Of a DNA stretch of 26,519 nucleotides, positions 16,700 to 25,614 are shown piece after piece (within the stretch, counting starts at the first letter, position 1; every line of letters begins with the position of its first letter). The notes under the pieces were generated by a model, which was given only the letters and a program-made list of their open reading frames with translations, did no database searches and was not told the DNA's origin. The position numbers and the translations under genes were made by a program. Source of the DNA: Dunaliella salina (taxonomy: Eukaryota; Chlorophyta; Chlorophyceae; Chlamydomonadales; Dunaliellaceae). The stretch spans positions 65,742 through 92,260 of the forward strand of contig MU070188.1 of NCBI GenBank assembly GCA_002284615.2, in the 5' to 3' direction.

Positions 16700-17099
16700 T
16701 TAATTATGCTTGCAGTGTGCCCATCATCTACTTTCCCAAACAATTTCCCCCCTCATGTTGACTACACCATTGAGGCTGTTACCAACCGGTCGGATGCAAC
16801 CAGGCAGCAGCTAAATTCCTACCACCCAGCCGTTTCTGCTATTTTTTTTTTGTAGTGAACATACTTCTGAACTTAGCACGAGGCCTTACACTTTTTCCAG
16901 TTGGCATTTGTGGCAAAGGATGGTCTGTTTTGGTTTGGTTGCAGGCAGCTTTCCGTTTCAGTCAAGCTCTCTTGTAGGTACAGCTATGCTATTCTACCTT
17001 ATCAAGCATCCAATTTGAGTTGCCATGGTATCCGTTGATTCATGACTATGATCATTTACACCAGATCTGTCTAGACATGCTCCTCGTTGTCAAGGTTCT
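16700..17099. other. No recognisable feature
   Basis: About 400 bases with no gene, motif or repeat I recognise, apart from a T9 run near 16842-16850. Confidence 0.4.
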
Positions 17100-17345
17100 T
17101 TAAAGGGAAGGGGGAGGAGGGGGTCCTGGGCTTGTGTGATGGAGAGCGAGAGAAGGAGAGCATCCAAGGGCTTGGACGACAACCCTCCAGGTCCCCATAA
17201 GACTTGTTTCTGGCTATCTCCTAGGTCAGCCATGTCTGGTTTACGTTGTAGGGCCCTTTGGTGGCACCCTTGCTAGTCGGGAAATCTTTTCTTAATTCAT
17301 GCAGCCTTTTGGCTGACATAGGCTGGTTTTTCCTTTTCTTTCATG
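17100..17345 (+). mobile_element. Family A 3' fragment
   Basis: Starts in the G-rich linker (GGGGGAGGAGGGGG), then ERRRASKGLDDNPPGPH with the stop TAG changed to AAG (17175-17201). CTATCTCCTAGG, GGGCCCTTTGGTGGCACCCTTGCTAG and a perfect 5-bp hairpin CAGCC-TTTT-GGCTG (17302-17315) follow, before the TTTTCC end. Confidence 0.75.
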
Positions 17346-18181
17346 CTTTGAGCTGATGTACTGCCTCAGCTTCTAGTAAATTGAATCATTCAATGCTTTA
17401 TCTTCACAGAATAACAGGCCCCTACACTGCTAAGTAACACGAATCCGTAAAATTTCATGACTGAATGCTTAATAGATGGAGGAGTGTGGTAGCAAGAAAT
17501 TGCCAAGTCAAGCAACATGGGTAGGAAGGCCAAACAAGGAAGCAAACGACTGTGATTGCATCCAATCACGACTAGGACGTGTAATTTTCAAGGCCCAGAT
17601 CTCTCAACGCAGCAGATCCCACATCCTTGCAGCTCAGAGGGTGTGCTGCTTTGGCAGCCCGTACCACACCTTCAGCCCCTGCATGGCAACATTCATTGGT
17701 AATGCAAAGAGGACAACATTGGCAGCATGGGTCATGCAAAGTGAGGGTGCGCATCAACCCTCCAGCCTTGCATGGCAGCATTCATTGGTACCGAAGTAGC
17801 ACAATTGGATTGCAAACACTGGCGGCTGCAACACTAAATTGTTGCAAGCCCCAAAAAATTTCATGAATATTCTTGCGAGCATTTAAACGTTGCGAGGTCT
17901 GCCGTGAAAAATCAAAATTTGAAAATTCTTGCAGGGTGGACCAGGTGCTCGGACTGGGTAATTTTGGTGAGTTCTGTCACAGGACGCTCCTCTAAACCTC
18001 TCTGGCCTTGCCTTCCCCAAAACTGTTTATGCAGTTATGTCCTATGATTACAAAGGCGCAACTCTGAAAAAAAAGGTGTGGGAGGCTCAGTGCATATGCA
18101 AAGGAAGGGGAAAAGGTGGCAATGTGGTGAAATTGGGGACTTTCTGTAGAACCAAGGTTTCAATCTTGCTAGTCATGGACA
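17346..18181. other. Unassigned; imperfect 89-bp duplication
   Basis: No gene recognised. GCATGGCAACATTCATTGGTA (17681) recurs as GCATGGCAGCATTCATTGGTA (17770). An open frame at 17476-17799 spans both but shows no domain. Confidence 0.4.
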
Positions 18182-18372
18182 CAGTGCCTAATCACCCGAG
18201 GCGTCAACCCTAGTTTTCACCACCAAATCTCCATTCCAGATCACCCACTGCACCAAATTGGGTGAATTGTAGTGATTTGGAGTCCTTGTAATAAAATAAT
18301 ATCATTGCAAAAATAATCGAGTGAAAAAACCCAGTGGTCAGTGAGATACAAAATTTCAGCCACTTCCCTCAG
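18182..18372 (+). repeat. Dispersed repeat R1, copy 1
   Basis: Shares ordered blocks with 19108-19305 and the reverse complement of 25132-25318: GTGCCTAAT, GTTTTCACCACC, CTCCATTCCAGA, CACTGCACCAAAT, GTCCTTGTAA, ATCATTGCAAAAA, GAGTGAAAA, CAGTGGT and TTTCAGCCA. It is unlike anything I recognise and has no coding frame. Confidence 0.65.
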
Positions 18373-19107
18373 AGAAAACCTGGCTGAAGGGGTGTCAAAA
18401 ATGTCAAAATTTGACCTCCTCCTTTCCTATTTTTGATATGCAGAATATTTGATCATTATAAAAGGATAATAAAAAATATTTTTGGAGTGAAATCGGTCCC
18501 AAGGTGGAGCTGTGGGCCGCTTTTGGGTGATCTGAGGCCAGGGAAGTGATCTGGGGTCCTCCCATTTTCATGATTTTTTGGTGAATGTAATATTTTTACA
18601 AATCAAAATGGTTGGCATGGTTAGATTTGAGAAATAAAATTGGGAAGGAGCATGTCTGGCAATATAGCCCAGATAGCCCCCTCTGGGGTTTTCCACCTTA
18701 ACCTGTCACGTGAGATTGGTGTTGTTGCTGGATTGCTGCAAGATCTCCAGTTTGGTGGTTGGCAGTTGAACCTGGTATTTATGATGGCTGAAAGACTGGC
18801 AAATCCAGCTTAGAAGACATCTATTTCTAGCATCGATTTTGGTCATATTCACATAAGGCGTAAACCTTGTATTCATACTTAATGAGTAAGTCCGGTTAAG
18901 GCCACCAGCCCTTGAGGAGGGGACTGGTGCGGCAACCCAAAGTGTGGTAAGATTGTACGTTTGTCTGGTTACAGCAAGGAAACCAGCCAGCAAAAGCCAT
19001 TGCTATAGTGTAAGTCGAGCTGCCCAGGAAGTAGCAGCCATCCTTTGCGCTAGATTTACATAGTCTCTGGACAGTAGGAGATGGTCAAACTAAGTTGGTG
19101 AATCACA
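18373..19107. other. Unassigned AT-rich and mixed sequence
   Basis: No gene recognised. It includes an AT-rich stretch (18420-18500) and AGATAGCCCCCTC at 18671-18683, also seen at 25496-25508 in the hAT-like element that carries another R1 copy. The 95-codon minus frame at 18706-18993 has no motif. Confidence 0.35.
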
Positions 19108-19305
19108 TGCCACAGCTATGTGGCATGACAGTGAATCCAAATTTTGACCACCAAAACTCTATCCTGGACCACATACTAATTTGTGCAAACAGATTGGGCG
19201 ATCTTTAAATGTTTGCGGCCCTTGTAGCAACAAAATATTATTTCAAAAAAACTGGAGGGAAAATGCTCAGTGGTTCATGAGATGCACAATTTCAGCTATT
19301 TCCCT
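19108..19305 (+). repeat. Dispersed repeat R1, copy 2
   Basis: Diverged copy: GACCACCAAAACTCTAT, CCACATACTAATTTGTGC, CCCTTGTAGCAACAAAATA, CAGTGGTTCATGAGATGCAC and TTTCAGCTATTTCCCT align in order with copy 1. Confidence 0.6.
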
Positions 19306-19627
19306 AAAATCATATTTAAGGGACGCCTATTTCCGTGTATTGCATTACAAAAAAACCCCAGAAAATCATTTGCCTGTAGCCCTATGCAACAGCCGCAGCA
19401 AACCTGGTAGAGCTCTCGGTGTGATGCGTTTGCAGTGCTCGAATAAACCTGTGAGTTCCTACTTCAATTTCTGGTCGATGCAGGCAAAATGGTGCCAGGA
19501 ACCAACCATCTGCGGATGGGTGATTGGGAGATACCCTTCACCCTCACGCCTGAGGCCAACCAAGGACGGTTGGATCAGGGGTTTAAGAATGTTACAGAGT
19601 ATGCGCGCGCCATATGGAACTTGTATT

Positions 19628-19868
19628 GGTGCTGATGGAAGGCATACTCAAGATGTTTCAAAGAGGTTTCCCAGGCCTCATACACTGTTACATACGCCCT
19701 ACCCACATGTGCTTGCGTATACAAGACTACCAATCAAGGTTTACAAGCCATTTCAGGGTCGATATGACCTCTTCTTCTTCTTTCGGCTTTGCTACCGTCT
19801 GCAACGGTGGTGATGAAAAGGCATGCTCGAGATGTTTTGAAGATGTTTTCCAGGCCACACATCAGGGT
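19628..19868 (+). repeat. Imperfect duplication, 178 bp apart
   Basis: GGTGCTGATGGAAGGCATAC..GATGTTTCAAAGAGGTTTCCCAGGCC at 19628 recurs at 19806 as GGTGGTGATGAAAAGGCATG..GATGTTTTGAAGATGTTTTCCAGGCC. A 210-codon frame runs through (19181-19813), but it begins inside repeat R1 and matches nothing I know, so I do not call it a gene. Confidence 0.6.
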
Positions 19869-20261
19869 TGCCTAGTTCAAGAATTTTGAACTTTTTGAGA
19901 ACTCGAACTTTTTCGAACTGTTCGCGAACTTTAAATTGTCAGTTCGAAGAGTTTTATGCCCCTTGCCAATAATGGACCCTTGACATCCCCTGAACACCCC
20001 CTTGACACCAGCTTGACACCCCCCTTACAGCCCTTACACCCCCCTGGACTGACAAAAAATAAGTCCCTTGTGTTTTTCATTATCATTTATGCAAAAGAGG
20101 CTGAGGGGGAGGGGGGGTATAGATGGTTGAGGTGTAGTTGTCACCCCCTTCCCTGCCTCCTGCCTGCAGGCAAACGCTCGTTCAAACAATCCGTCAAATC
20201 ACGAACTTTTTCGAACTGTTCGCGAACTTAATTTGTCAAACCCCCGAACTAGGCAACCCTG
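19863..20261. mobile_element. hAT-like MITE with 8-bp target duplication
   Basis: Left end CAGGGTTGCCTAGTTC (19863) and the reverse complement of the right end are identical for 16 bases. Flanks CCACACAT (19855-19862) and CCACATAT (20262-20269) match at 7 of 8 positions. TIRs beginning CAGGG with 8-bp duplications are the hAT superfamily signature. The element is 399 bp and non-coding. Near each end it has a direct copy of ACTTTTTCGAACTGTTCGCG (19907-19926 and 20204-20223). Confidence 0.82.
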
Positions 20262-20520
20262 CCACATATAATGCTACAAAACTAGAGGAACTGGTCGCCT
20301 CTTTCCCCACACAAGTGTTCCAAAAAGAACCTTTTATGACCATTTCCTTCCCTTTTCCGAGTGAACAGGATGTTAGCATAGTATATAGAGGTTTCCAAAA
20401 CGTCATACAGGGAGTTAAAAATATTTTGTTGAAGCTGCGGTCTTTTTTATGGGAGGGTGGTCTGAGGAGGCCAAGAAAGTAACCTGAGGAACTTAGATTT
20501 TCATCATTCTTTGTTGAACG

Positions 20521-20713
20521 TAGGAATGGGTCATGCGTGGTCCAAGTATTTATAAGTACGGCAAAATTGCAATAGAAATGCGTATTATACAGGTTTGCCA
20601 ACTTTTTAGAGTCAGATACTTGCAGCAATATGTACACACAAGCATTGTTTAAGTCAAGTACACAGGTGTATTGCACGTGTACGGCTGTCAAAGCCAAGTA
20701 TGACCCATCCCTG
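20521..20713. mobile_element. Small TIR element (MITE candidate)
   Basis: TAGGAATGGGTCATGCGTGG on the left, and CAGGGATGGGTCATACTTGG on the reverse of the right end, are inverted repeats (16 of 20 match). They resemble Ac-type hAT ends (TAGGGATG/CAGGGATG). Flanking 8-mers agree at only about 5 of 8 positions, so the duplication is not convincing. Length about 193 bp, non-coding. Confidence 0.5.
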
Positions 20714-21330
20714 GATGGATGTAACATCTGAAAAGAATCGACAGAGAAGTACGAGAAAGAGCGTGTCTGGCAAAATAGGCCTGCGGAACCTCTCTGGAAT
20801 TTCTGCGTTCTCAAAGCCCTTTTCAGGCCATGGTAGGCCTACGCCCTTGTGCAGAGCCCAAGCTAACCTTCTCTGCATTGTCCCAATCTGAACATATGTC
20901 CCAGAGGAGTTTGCTCACGAACAGGCTAGCAGTCAGTCAGTCATTTTGACTGGTGGCCTTCTTTTACCTGTAATATGTAGGCCTGCATCCTCATGCCTCT
21001 GGATGCTGCTCCTGCTGCTGCTGCTGCTGCTGCTGCTTGTCCCAGCCTGCTGCCCCCAAAGAGCAGCTCATGCTGCCTTGTGTGAGTCATGCAAGCTCAT
21101 TTTCAAGGCCATGGAAGGCCTGTATCCTCATGCCTCTGGATGCTCCTGCTGCTTGTCCCCCTCTGCTGTCTTAGTTCCTAGTTGACATTGATTCTCAAGT
21201 TTTGTTCTAGGCGCCTTTTTTGTTTCAGCTGAGCTGTCCATTTTGGCAGGTACAGCTTCACAAGCCTTTCCTATCTTGTCCTTTGGGGCAGCTTTTCCTG
21301 CCTTGTTTGAGCCACGAAAGCACATGCTGA
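20714..21330. repeat. 137-bp tandem duplication with a variable CTG tract
   Basis: AGGCCTGCATCCTCATGCC at 20979 recurs as AGGCCTGTATCCTCATGCC at 21116, both leading into GGATGCT, a CTG stretch and CTTGTCCC. Unit 1 has (CTG)8 (21012-21035); unit 2 has only CCTGCTGC. A related piece TTTTCAGGCCATGGTAGGCC sits at 20820. No gene recognised. Confidence 0.75.
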
Positions 21331-21334
21331 TGCC

Positions 21335-21425
21335 CCTCTTGTGAGGCCCCTGCTAGCTTGCTAGTTAGGGGACCTTCCCTAAATGCACGCTGCTTCTGGC
21401 CTGCATAGGCTTTCTTTTTTTTTTC
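21335..21425 (+). mobile_element. Family A 3' UTR stub
   Basis: CTTGTGAGGCCCCTGCTAGC, TTAGGGGACCTTCCCTAAAT, GCACGCTGCTTCTGGCCTGC and a T-rich end: the last ~90 bases of family A only. Confidence 0.72.
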
Positions 21426-22366
21426 TGATGCCCTCCCTCCCAAAAGCTTGAGGGGAGGAGCTGTTCCCAAATCACCCGGAGATGGAGCCTGGATCAAAGG
21501 GAGAGATGATGGCCTGACTTCCATGGCATCATTGTGATATCAGACACCTCGTCGTGTCACTCATCTCCCAGCCAAGGGTTGAGGCGGCTGAGGCAGATTA
21601 TATTCGAGCTGGCCCTCTTTGCTTCTGCTTGCCCTTAGCCAATGTCATGAAGAGAATCATGCCCCTACTTCTTAGCAAAGTGGGGCTGCATTCTGGGGCC
21701 CGACAGATAGCTGAGCATGAACACTTTAGCTTTGCGAGGCCTTGAGGAAAGTAGTTGTCGGGTGCGTCTGACACTGCGAGGGACACCAATTCATTCCTTG
21801 CAAAACCTCCAGTGCTGCTACCGCTAAGACAAAATGTAACGTTGGCAATATGATAGATTAAGGAATTTTTAGGCCAAAAGGGCAGGGAATGCACCCAAAA
21901 ATGTTGGAGCTGGAAAAAGCAGAGGAGCACTGATCCACCCAAGGATAAGAATACAGCTGACGGAGACTGAAGACATCTTCCTCCTCAGTATGTGTAATGC
22001 CTGTGAAAAGGCAGAGCCCAGAATGCTACGTCTAACTATTGTAAGCCATATATGCGTGTTATATTCCTCTCCACCCTCCTGGAATCACGTCCTGGTGGCT
22101 GATCATTTCCCCAACTCCAAGGTCTCACATGAACGTCACGACGTGGCTAGTGATCAATGGACGAGGCAATCAACTTTTGAGGAAAATCTCCGCTTCTTTT
22201 ACAGTGCGTTTCCCAGGGATCAAACTAGGCACCTCATGAGCTCAAATGCTAAGCATGAAGGGTTCCTGGCTAGGTTGCACTTACCAATGTAACACTTGTT
22301 AAAAGGCAGAGCACGGGATGCTAAATCTCACTACAGTAAGCGATACATGCGTGTTACAGAGTATGC
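21426..22366. other. Unassigned; ~60-bp direct repeat 296 bp apart
   Basis: GTAATGCCTGTGAAAAGGCAG..GATGCTACGTCTAACTATTG (21993) recurs from 22289 as GTAACACTTGTTAAAAGGCAG..GATGCTAAATCTCACTACAG, and both go on to ATGCGTGTTA. I recognise no gene in the rest. Confidence 0.5.
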
Positions 22367-22725
22367 ATGCAATGCGCTCCGCTAGCTGCACCACTGAACA
22401 CTTCAATGGTCATTTGTGCATTACCCAATGTACTGGCAAGCGCATCAAATTTCATTCTTGCGTTAACCAATGTACTGGCAAGCGCGGTTAATTCAATTAT
22501 AGTATTAACCAATATAATGGCGTATACAGCGCAATGCATGCCAAAGGGGGACATGGTGAGCGAATTCTGGACGTGCTCTTCTCCCTTTGTAAATCAGACC
22601 TTTGTGCTCCGTAACAATGTCATGCTGGAAGGCATGTGCAAGTGCAAAACAGTCTTAGACACTCATTCCAGGTCAAGCATTGTGAAGGCGCTCTACCAAG
22701 TGATCAGCTCGAGGCGTTTCAACAG

Positions 22726-22791
<66 letters not shown>

Positions 22792-22876
22792 GTTCGAACG
22801 ACCTGCAAGGTGGAATAACACCCTGCGTACAATTCTCCAGGGTAGGGTGGTGACGCTGATACTTCTCACACCCTAG
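22367..22876 (+). CDS. Hypothetical ORF with 14-residue repeats and a poly-Ser (CAG) tract
   Basis: A 169-codon open frame, the second longest in this part of the window. Residues about 17-60 contain three tandem 14-residue units (NVLASASNFILALT / NVLASAVNSIIVLT / NIMAYTA..), from a 42-bp repeat with starts at 22427, 22469 and 22511. They are hydrophobic enough for a membrane segment. Residues about 119-140 are Ser/Asn, read from the CAG tract in the AGC frame; the neighbouring frame reads Gln. No signal, promoter or splice site is evident. It may be a real exon or a chance frame kept open by repeats lacking stops. Confidence 0.22.
22416..22540 (+). repeat. 42-bp tandem repeat, three units
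   Basis: AATGTACTGGCAAGCGC at 22427 and 22469, and AATATAATGGCGTATAC at 22511, with TTAACC before the last two. The period is a whole number of codons. Confidence 0.85.
22723..22790. repeat. (CAG)n microsatellite
   Basis: Sixteen uninterrupted CAG units (22741-22788), preceded by CAG units broken by CAA and AAC. Confidence 0.97.
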
Positions 22877-22879
22877 CCT

Positions 22880-24094
22880 TAACTGCCGGTTCAGACATGA
22901 CCTTTGAAGTAAGATCCATGCCCATTCTGTACCATTCGTGCCATTGAAAGTGAAGGGGACTTACAGCTCTGCAAGCCGAGATGTCTCCCTTACCTCCTAA
23001 AATATGGATCGAGTTGCTTTCAATTCCAATGTAGGTATTCCTGTCTTTCTTTATTCCTTTCTTTATTTTCCACCCAATTCTTGGAATTGGACTGAATACA
23101 AATATTCCTTGTGGGCCTTGGCAAGCAGAAAGCCATACACTTTGGCATAAATCACACATTTCCTGCCCAGGCACATCCAACCAGAGGTCATTCTTGGCCC
23201 TAAGGTCAGGTCCCTAATCCCTGTGCGATATCCTGCCTGTAGCCAGCCAGGCCATTTCTGAGCATTCCACCTAAAAGTTTGAAAAAAATGCAGTTGAAGT
23301 GCTAAGCTGGTCCTGGTTGGGGCTTGGAGCCTGTTGTGCGCCAGGACTGCAAGTGTGTGCTCTCAGCCTGCCAAACTCATCCCCTGTGTGCTCTAATTGT
23401 CCAACTCCACCCCAAGCCTGCAGGTGAACCCCAGGGTGTGCCAAGGTGACAACCTGCTGCGAGCTAGCAGAGAGTTGTCCTGGGGGGTGCTTCACAGTCA
23501 GCCAAGAGGAGTAACAAAGTTAGGGAACGGCTTCCTATGAATACTCAATGAAATTTGGGCGTGTTAGTGGGAATTCAAGTTGAAATCAAAAATGCCAAAG
23601 GGCCTTACGCAGTTTGAGCAAAACTGAACCTGAAGACAGCATGTGTTTGAAACCAATTGATTCTAAACCCATGGCCCCAAATGTCCACAGCAGCCAGTGA
23701 GCTGTCCTGGCAATTGTCCAGGCATCCAAAGCCATTGTGTTATAGGAAAATCCCCTGAAAAATAATGAAGTTGGAAGTGCGCCCACAGGCACGGTTTTTT
23801 GTAGCCTTAAGCTTCAGGAATTTCCCGGAGCCCAGCAGCTTCTCCCTGGCGCCCAGCATGGCAGCCCACGTTGCCTAAGTTGATGCTGACAACCTAAGGC
23901 ATTGGCCAGGACAAACAGCGGGCATGGAGGTGGCATGCCCGGGCCTGGCCGGATCTCCCTTTTGTGAGCCTCTTCGTGGGCCAAAATCCAACAAGTATCA
24001 GGGGCCCTTGCAATGTCCCAAATTCACTTGCAATACCAGCAAGCTTCCCAAACAATCGCTGCTGCAGTTGGAGCTTGCGCAGGATCCCTCTCAA
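22880..24094. other. No recognisable gene
   Basis: About 1.2 kb of mixed composition. Minus-strand frames at 22866-23180, 23271-23495 and 23586-23792 carry no motif I recognise. TTCTTTATTCC..TTTCTTTATTTTC near 23048 is a simple pyrimidine stretch. Introns of the armadillo gene to the right could extend here, but no splice pair can be assigned. Confidence 0.35.
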
Positions 24095-24322
24095 AAATGG
24101 AATCAACAGAAGGGGATGACCGAGAGATGCAGGCATCGGGTGCATGTGCTGGGCTCCAGCGCTATGAGAATATGAATAGAGAGAAACATTTGCACTCAGA
24201 ACACTAAATGGAATCAGCAGAAGGGGATGACAGAGAGATGCAGGCATCGGGTGCACATGCTGGGCTCCAGCGCTATGAGATTATTAATACAGAAACATTT
24301 GCACACTCAGAACACTAAATGG
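24095..24322. repeat. 111-bp tandem duplication
   Basis: Two units, starting at 24095 and 24206, share GGAATCA[AG]CAGAAGGGG, GAGATGCAGGCATCGGGTGC, TGCTGGGCTCCAGCGCTATG and GCACTCAGAACACTAAATGG. They differ by a few substitutions and small indels, so the duplication is fairly recent. Confidence 0.93.
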
Positions 24323-24544
24323 TGTGCCCGAATGAAAGAAATGCCAACTTTTGATACACAGAGCTCCACCTGAGCCTCATAATGTCCCCAACATGCCAGA
24401 CTAGCTCTTCACTGCAAACAAGCAACCCCTCATACCCAGAAGTGAATTTCAATGTGTCTGGCAGTGCATGATCCATTTTTGGCACAGGATTGGGGGCCTG
24501 ACCAAAGGACCATAGGAAGAGATGGGCTGTCAACTCGCCTAGCC
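24323..24544. other. No recognisable feature
   Basis: Short stretch between the 111-bp duplication and the armadillo exon array. A 72-codon minus frame (24315-24533) shows no motif. Confidence 0.3.
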
Positions 24545-24617
24545 TTGCTCAGGCCACCAACATCTTACGCAAGAGGTCGGAGGAGCAAAGGGGCTGAAGG
24601 CTGAGCAAGGTAAGCAC
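24545..24617 (-). pseudogene. Outermost armadillo exon unit, cut off by a hAT-like element
   Basis: On the minus strand CTCTTGCGTAAGATGTTGG aligns with the LLR(N/M)M start of the exon units and reads DLLRKMLVA, then degenerates. Its distance to the next unit, after subtracting the 989-bp element and one 8-bp duplication, is about 100 bp, close to the array period. Confidence 0.55.
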
Positions 24618-25606
24618 CAGGGTTGATCAATTTGCCGGTTTGACAAAATAAATTCGCCAATTATGCGAAAAAAAAAATTCAAATTCGATGCATTATGGGA
24701 AGGCATGTTTGCCTGGCAGGCACAGGGGGTAGGAAGGGGGTAGCAACCACCCCCGACCCCCTTGCCATTCCTTCCCCCCCTTTCCCAAGGCTATTTAAAC
24801 ATTGTAATGGGGAAAGACGAAGGTCCTGAATGGGACCATGTGGGGGTGCAAAGGGGGGTCTGAGGGTGTCTTATACCCCCTTTTCGGCACAGGGCATGAA
24901 ATTCCAGAGTGGGCCATCTGACAAATCCTCAAATATGCTCCTTTTTTGCATTTAAAGTGCAGTAACTTACAGCCACTTCATGAGATTGGGAAAAAAATCT
25001 GGCTTGAAAGTGCAGCTGGCTTTATAAGCTACCAGAGGATATGCTTATATGTTTCTAAATCGCCCTGTGTGCTTAGATAGACTGTGTTAATGTCATATGG
25101 GTCCTGTAAACACTGTTTCGATGCTTTATTATGGAAAAATGGCTAAAATTGCCATAGAACATCAACCACTGTCTTTTCACTCCATTTTTTTGCAATGATA
25201 CTTCTTTGTTACAAGGACTTCAAACCACTAAAAATCACCTTATTTGGTGCAGTGAGCGGTCAGGTATGGAGACTGGGTGCCAAAAACTGGGGTTCACGCC
25301 ATGCCTAATTAGGCACGTCTCCCGTGAAAGGGTAAAAATAAGCTTCAGTGCAAGAGAAAGTGAATACCAAGCCTCCAGTGGGTACCAAGCTTCTATCTAC
25401 CGATTCAAGAGTGGATACCAGTGGATACCAAGCTTCTACCGATTCACGGGAAACATGCGCAAAGAGCATGCAAAAAACACCTGATTTTGGGCCTCAGATA
25501 GCCCCCTCCGATAAAATTCTACGAATTGGCAATTTAGAATGCGAAAAAAACGCGACAAAAATTTGAATTTCAAATTAACCTGAAATCGGCGAATTGATCA
25601 ACTCTG
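24618..25606. mobile_element. hAT-like TIR element inside the armadillo array
   Basis: Left end CAGGGTTGATCAATTTGCCG (24618), and the reverse complement of the right end CAGAGTTGATCAATTCGCCG (25606), match at 18 of 20 positions. Flanks GTAAGCAC (24610-24617) and GTACACAC (25607-25614) agree at 6 of 8. Taking it out restores the ~100-bp spacing between two exon units. No transposase frame is visible, so it is non-autonomous. It carries repeat R1 copy 3, C/G-rich arms (24725-24775), and a short duplication of TACCAAGCTTCTA..CCGATTCA (25383 and 25425). Confidence 0.78.
25132..25318 (-). repeat. Dispersed repeat R1, copy 3
   Basis: The reverse complement carries GTGCCTAATTAGG, GTTTTTGGCACCC, TCTCCATACCTGA, CACTGCACCAAATAAGG, GTCCTTGTAACAAA, ATCATTGCAAAAAAATGGAG and CAGTGGTTGATG, in the same order as copy 1. 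Because this copy is part of a hAT-like element, R1 may be a remnant of that element family. Confidence 0.65.
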
Positions 25607-25614
25607 GTACACAC

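Noticed and set aside
17476..17799. 107-codon plus-strand frame
   Set aside because: No domain, and it spans an imperfect duplication; other frames in the same place are equally open.
19181..19813. 210-codon plus-strand frame, the longest in the window
   Set aside because: It begins inside repeat R1, passes through a diverged duplication and matches no family I know. Length alone is not evidence here.
20236..20814. 192-codon minus-strand frame
   Set aside because: It runs across the end of the hAT-like MITE and most of the small TIR element, so it joins unrelated sequences.
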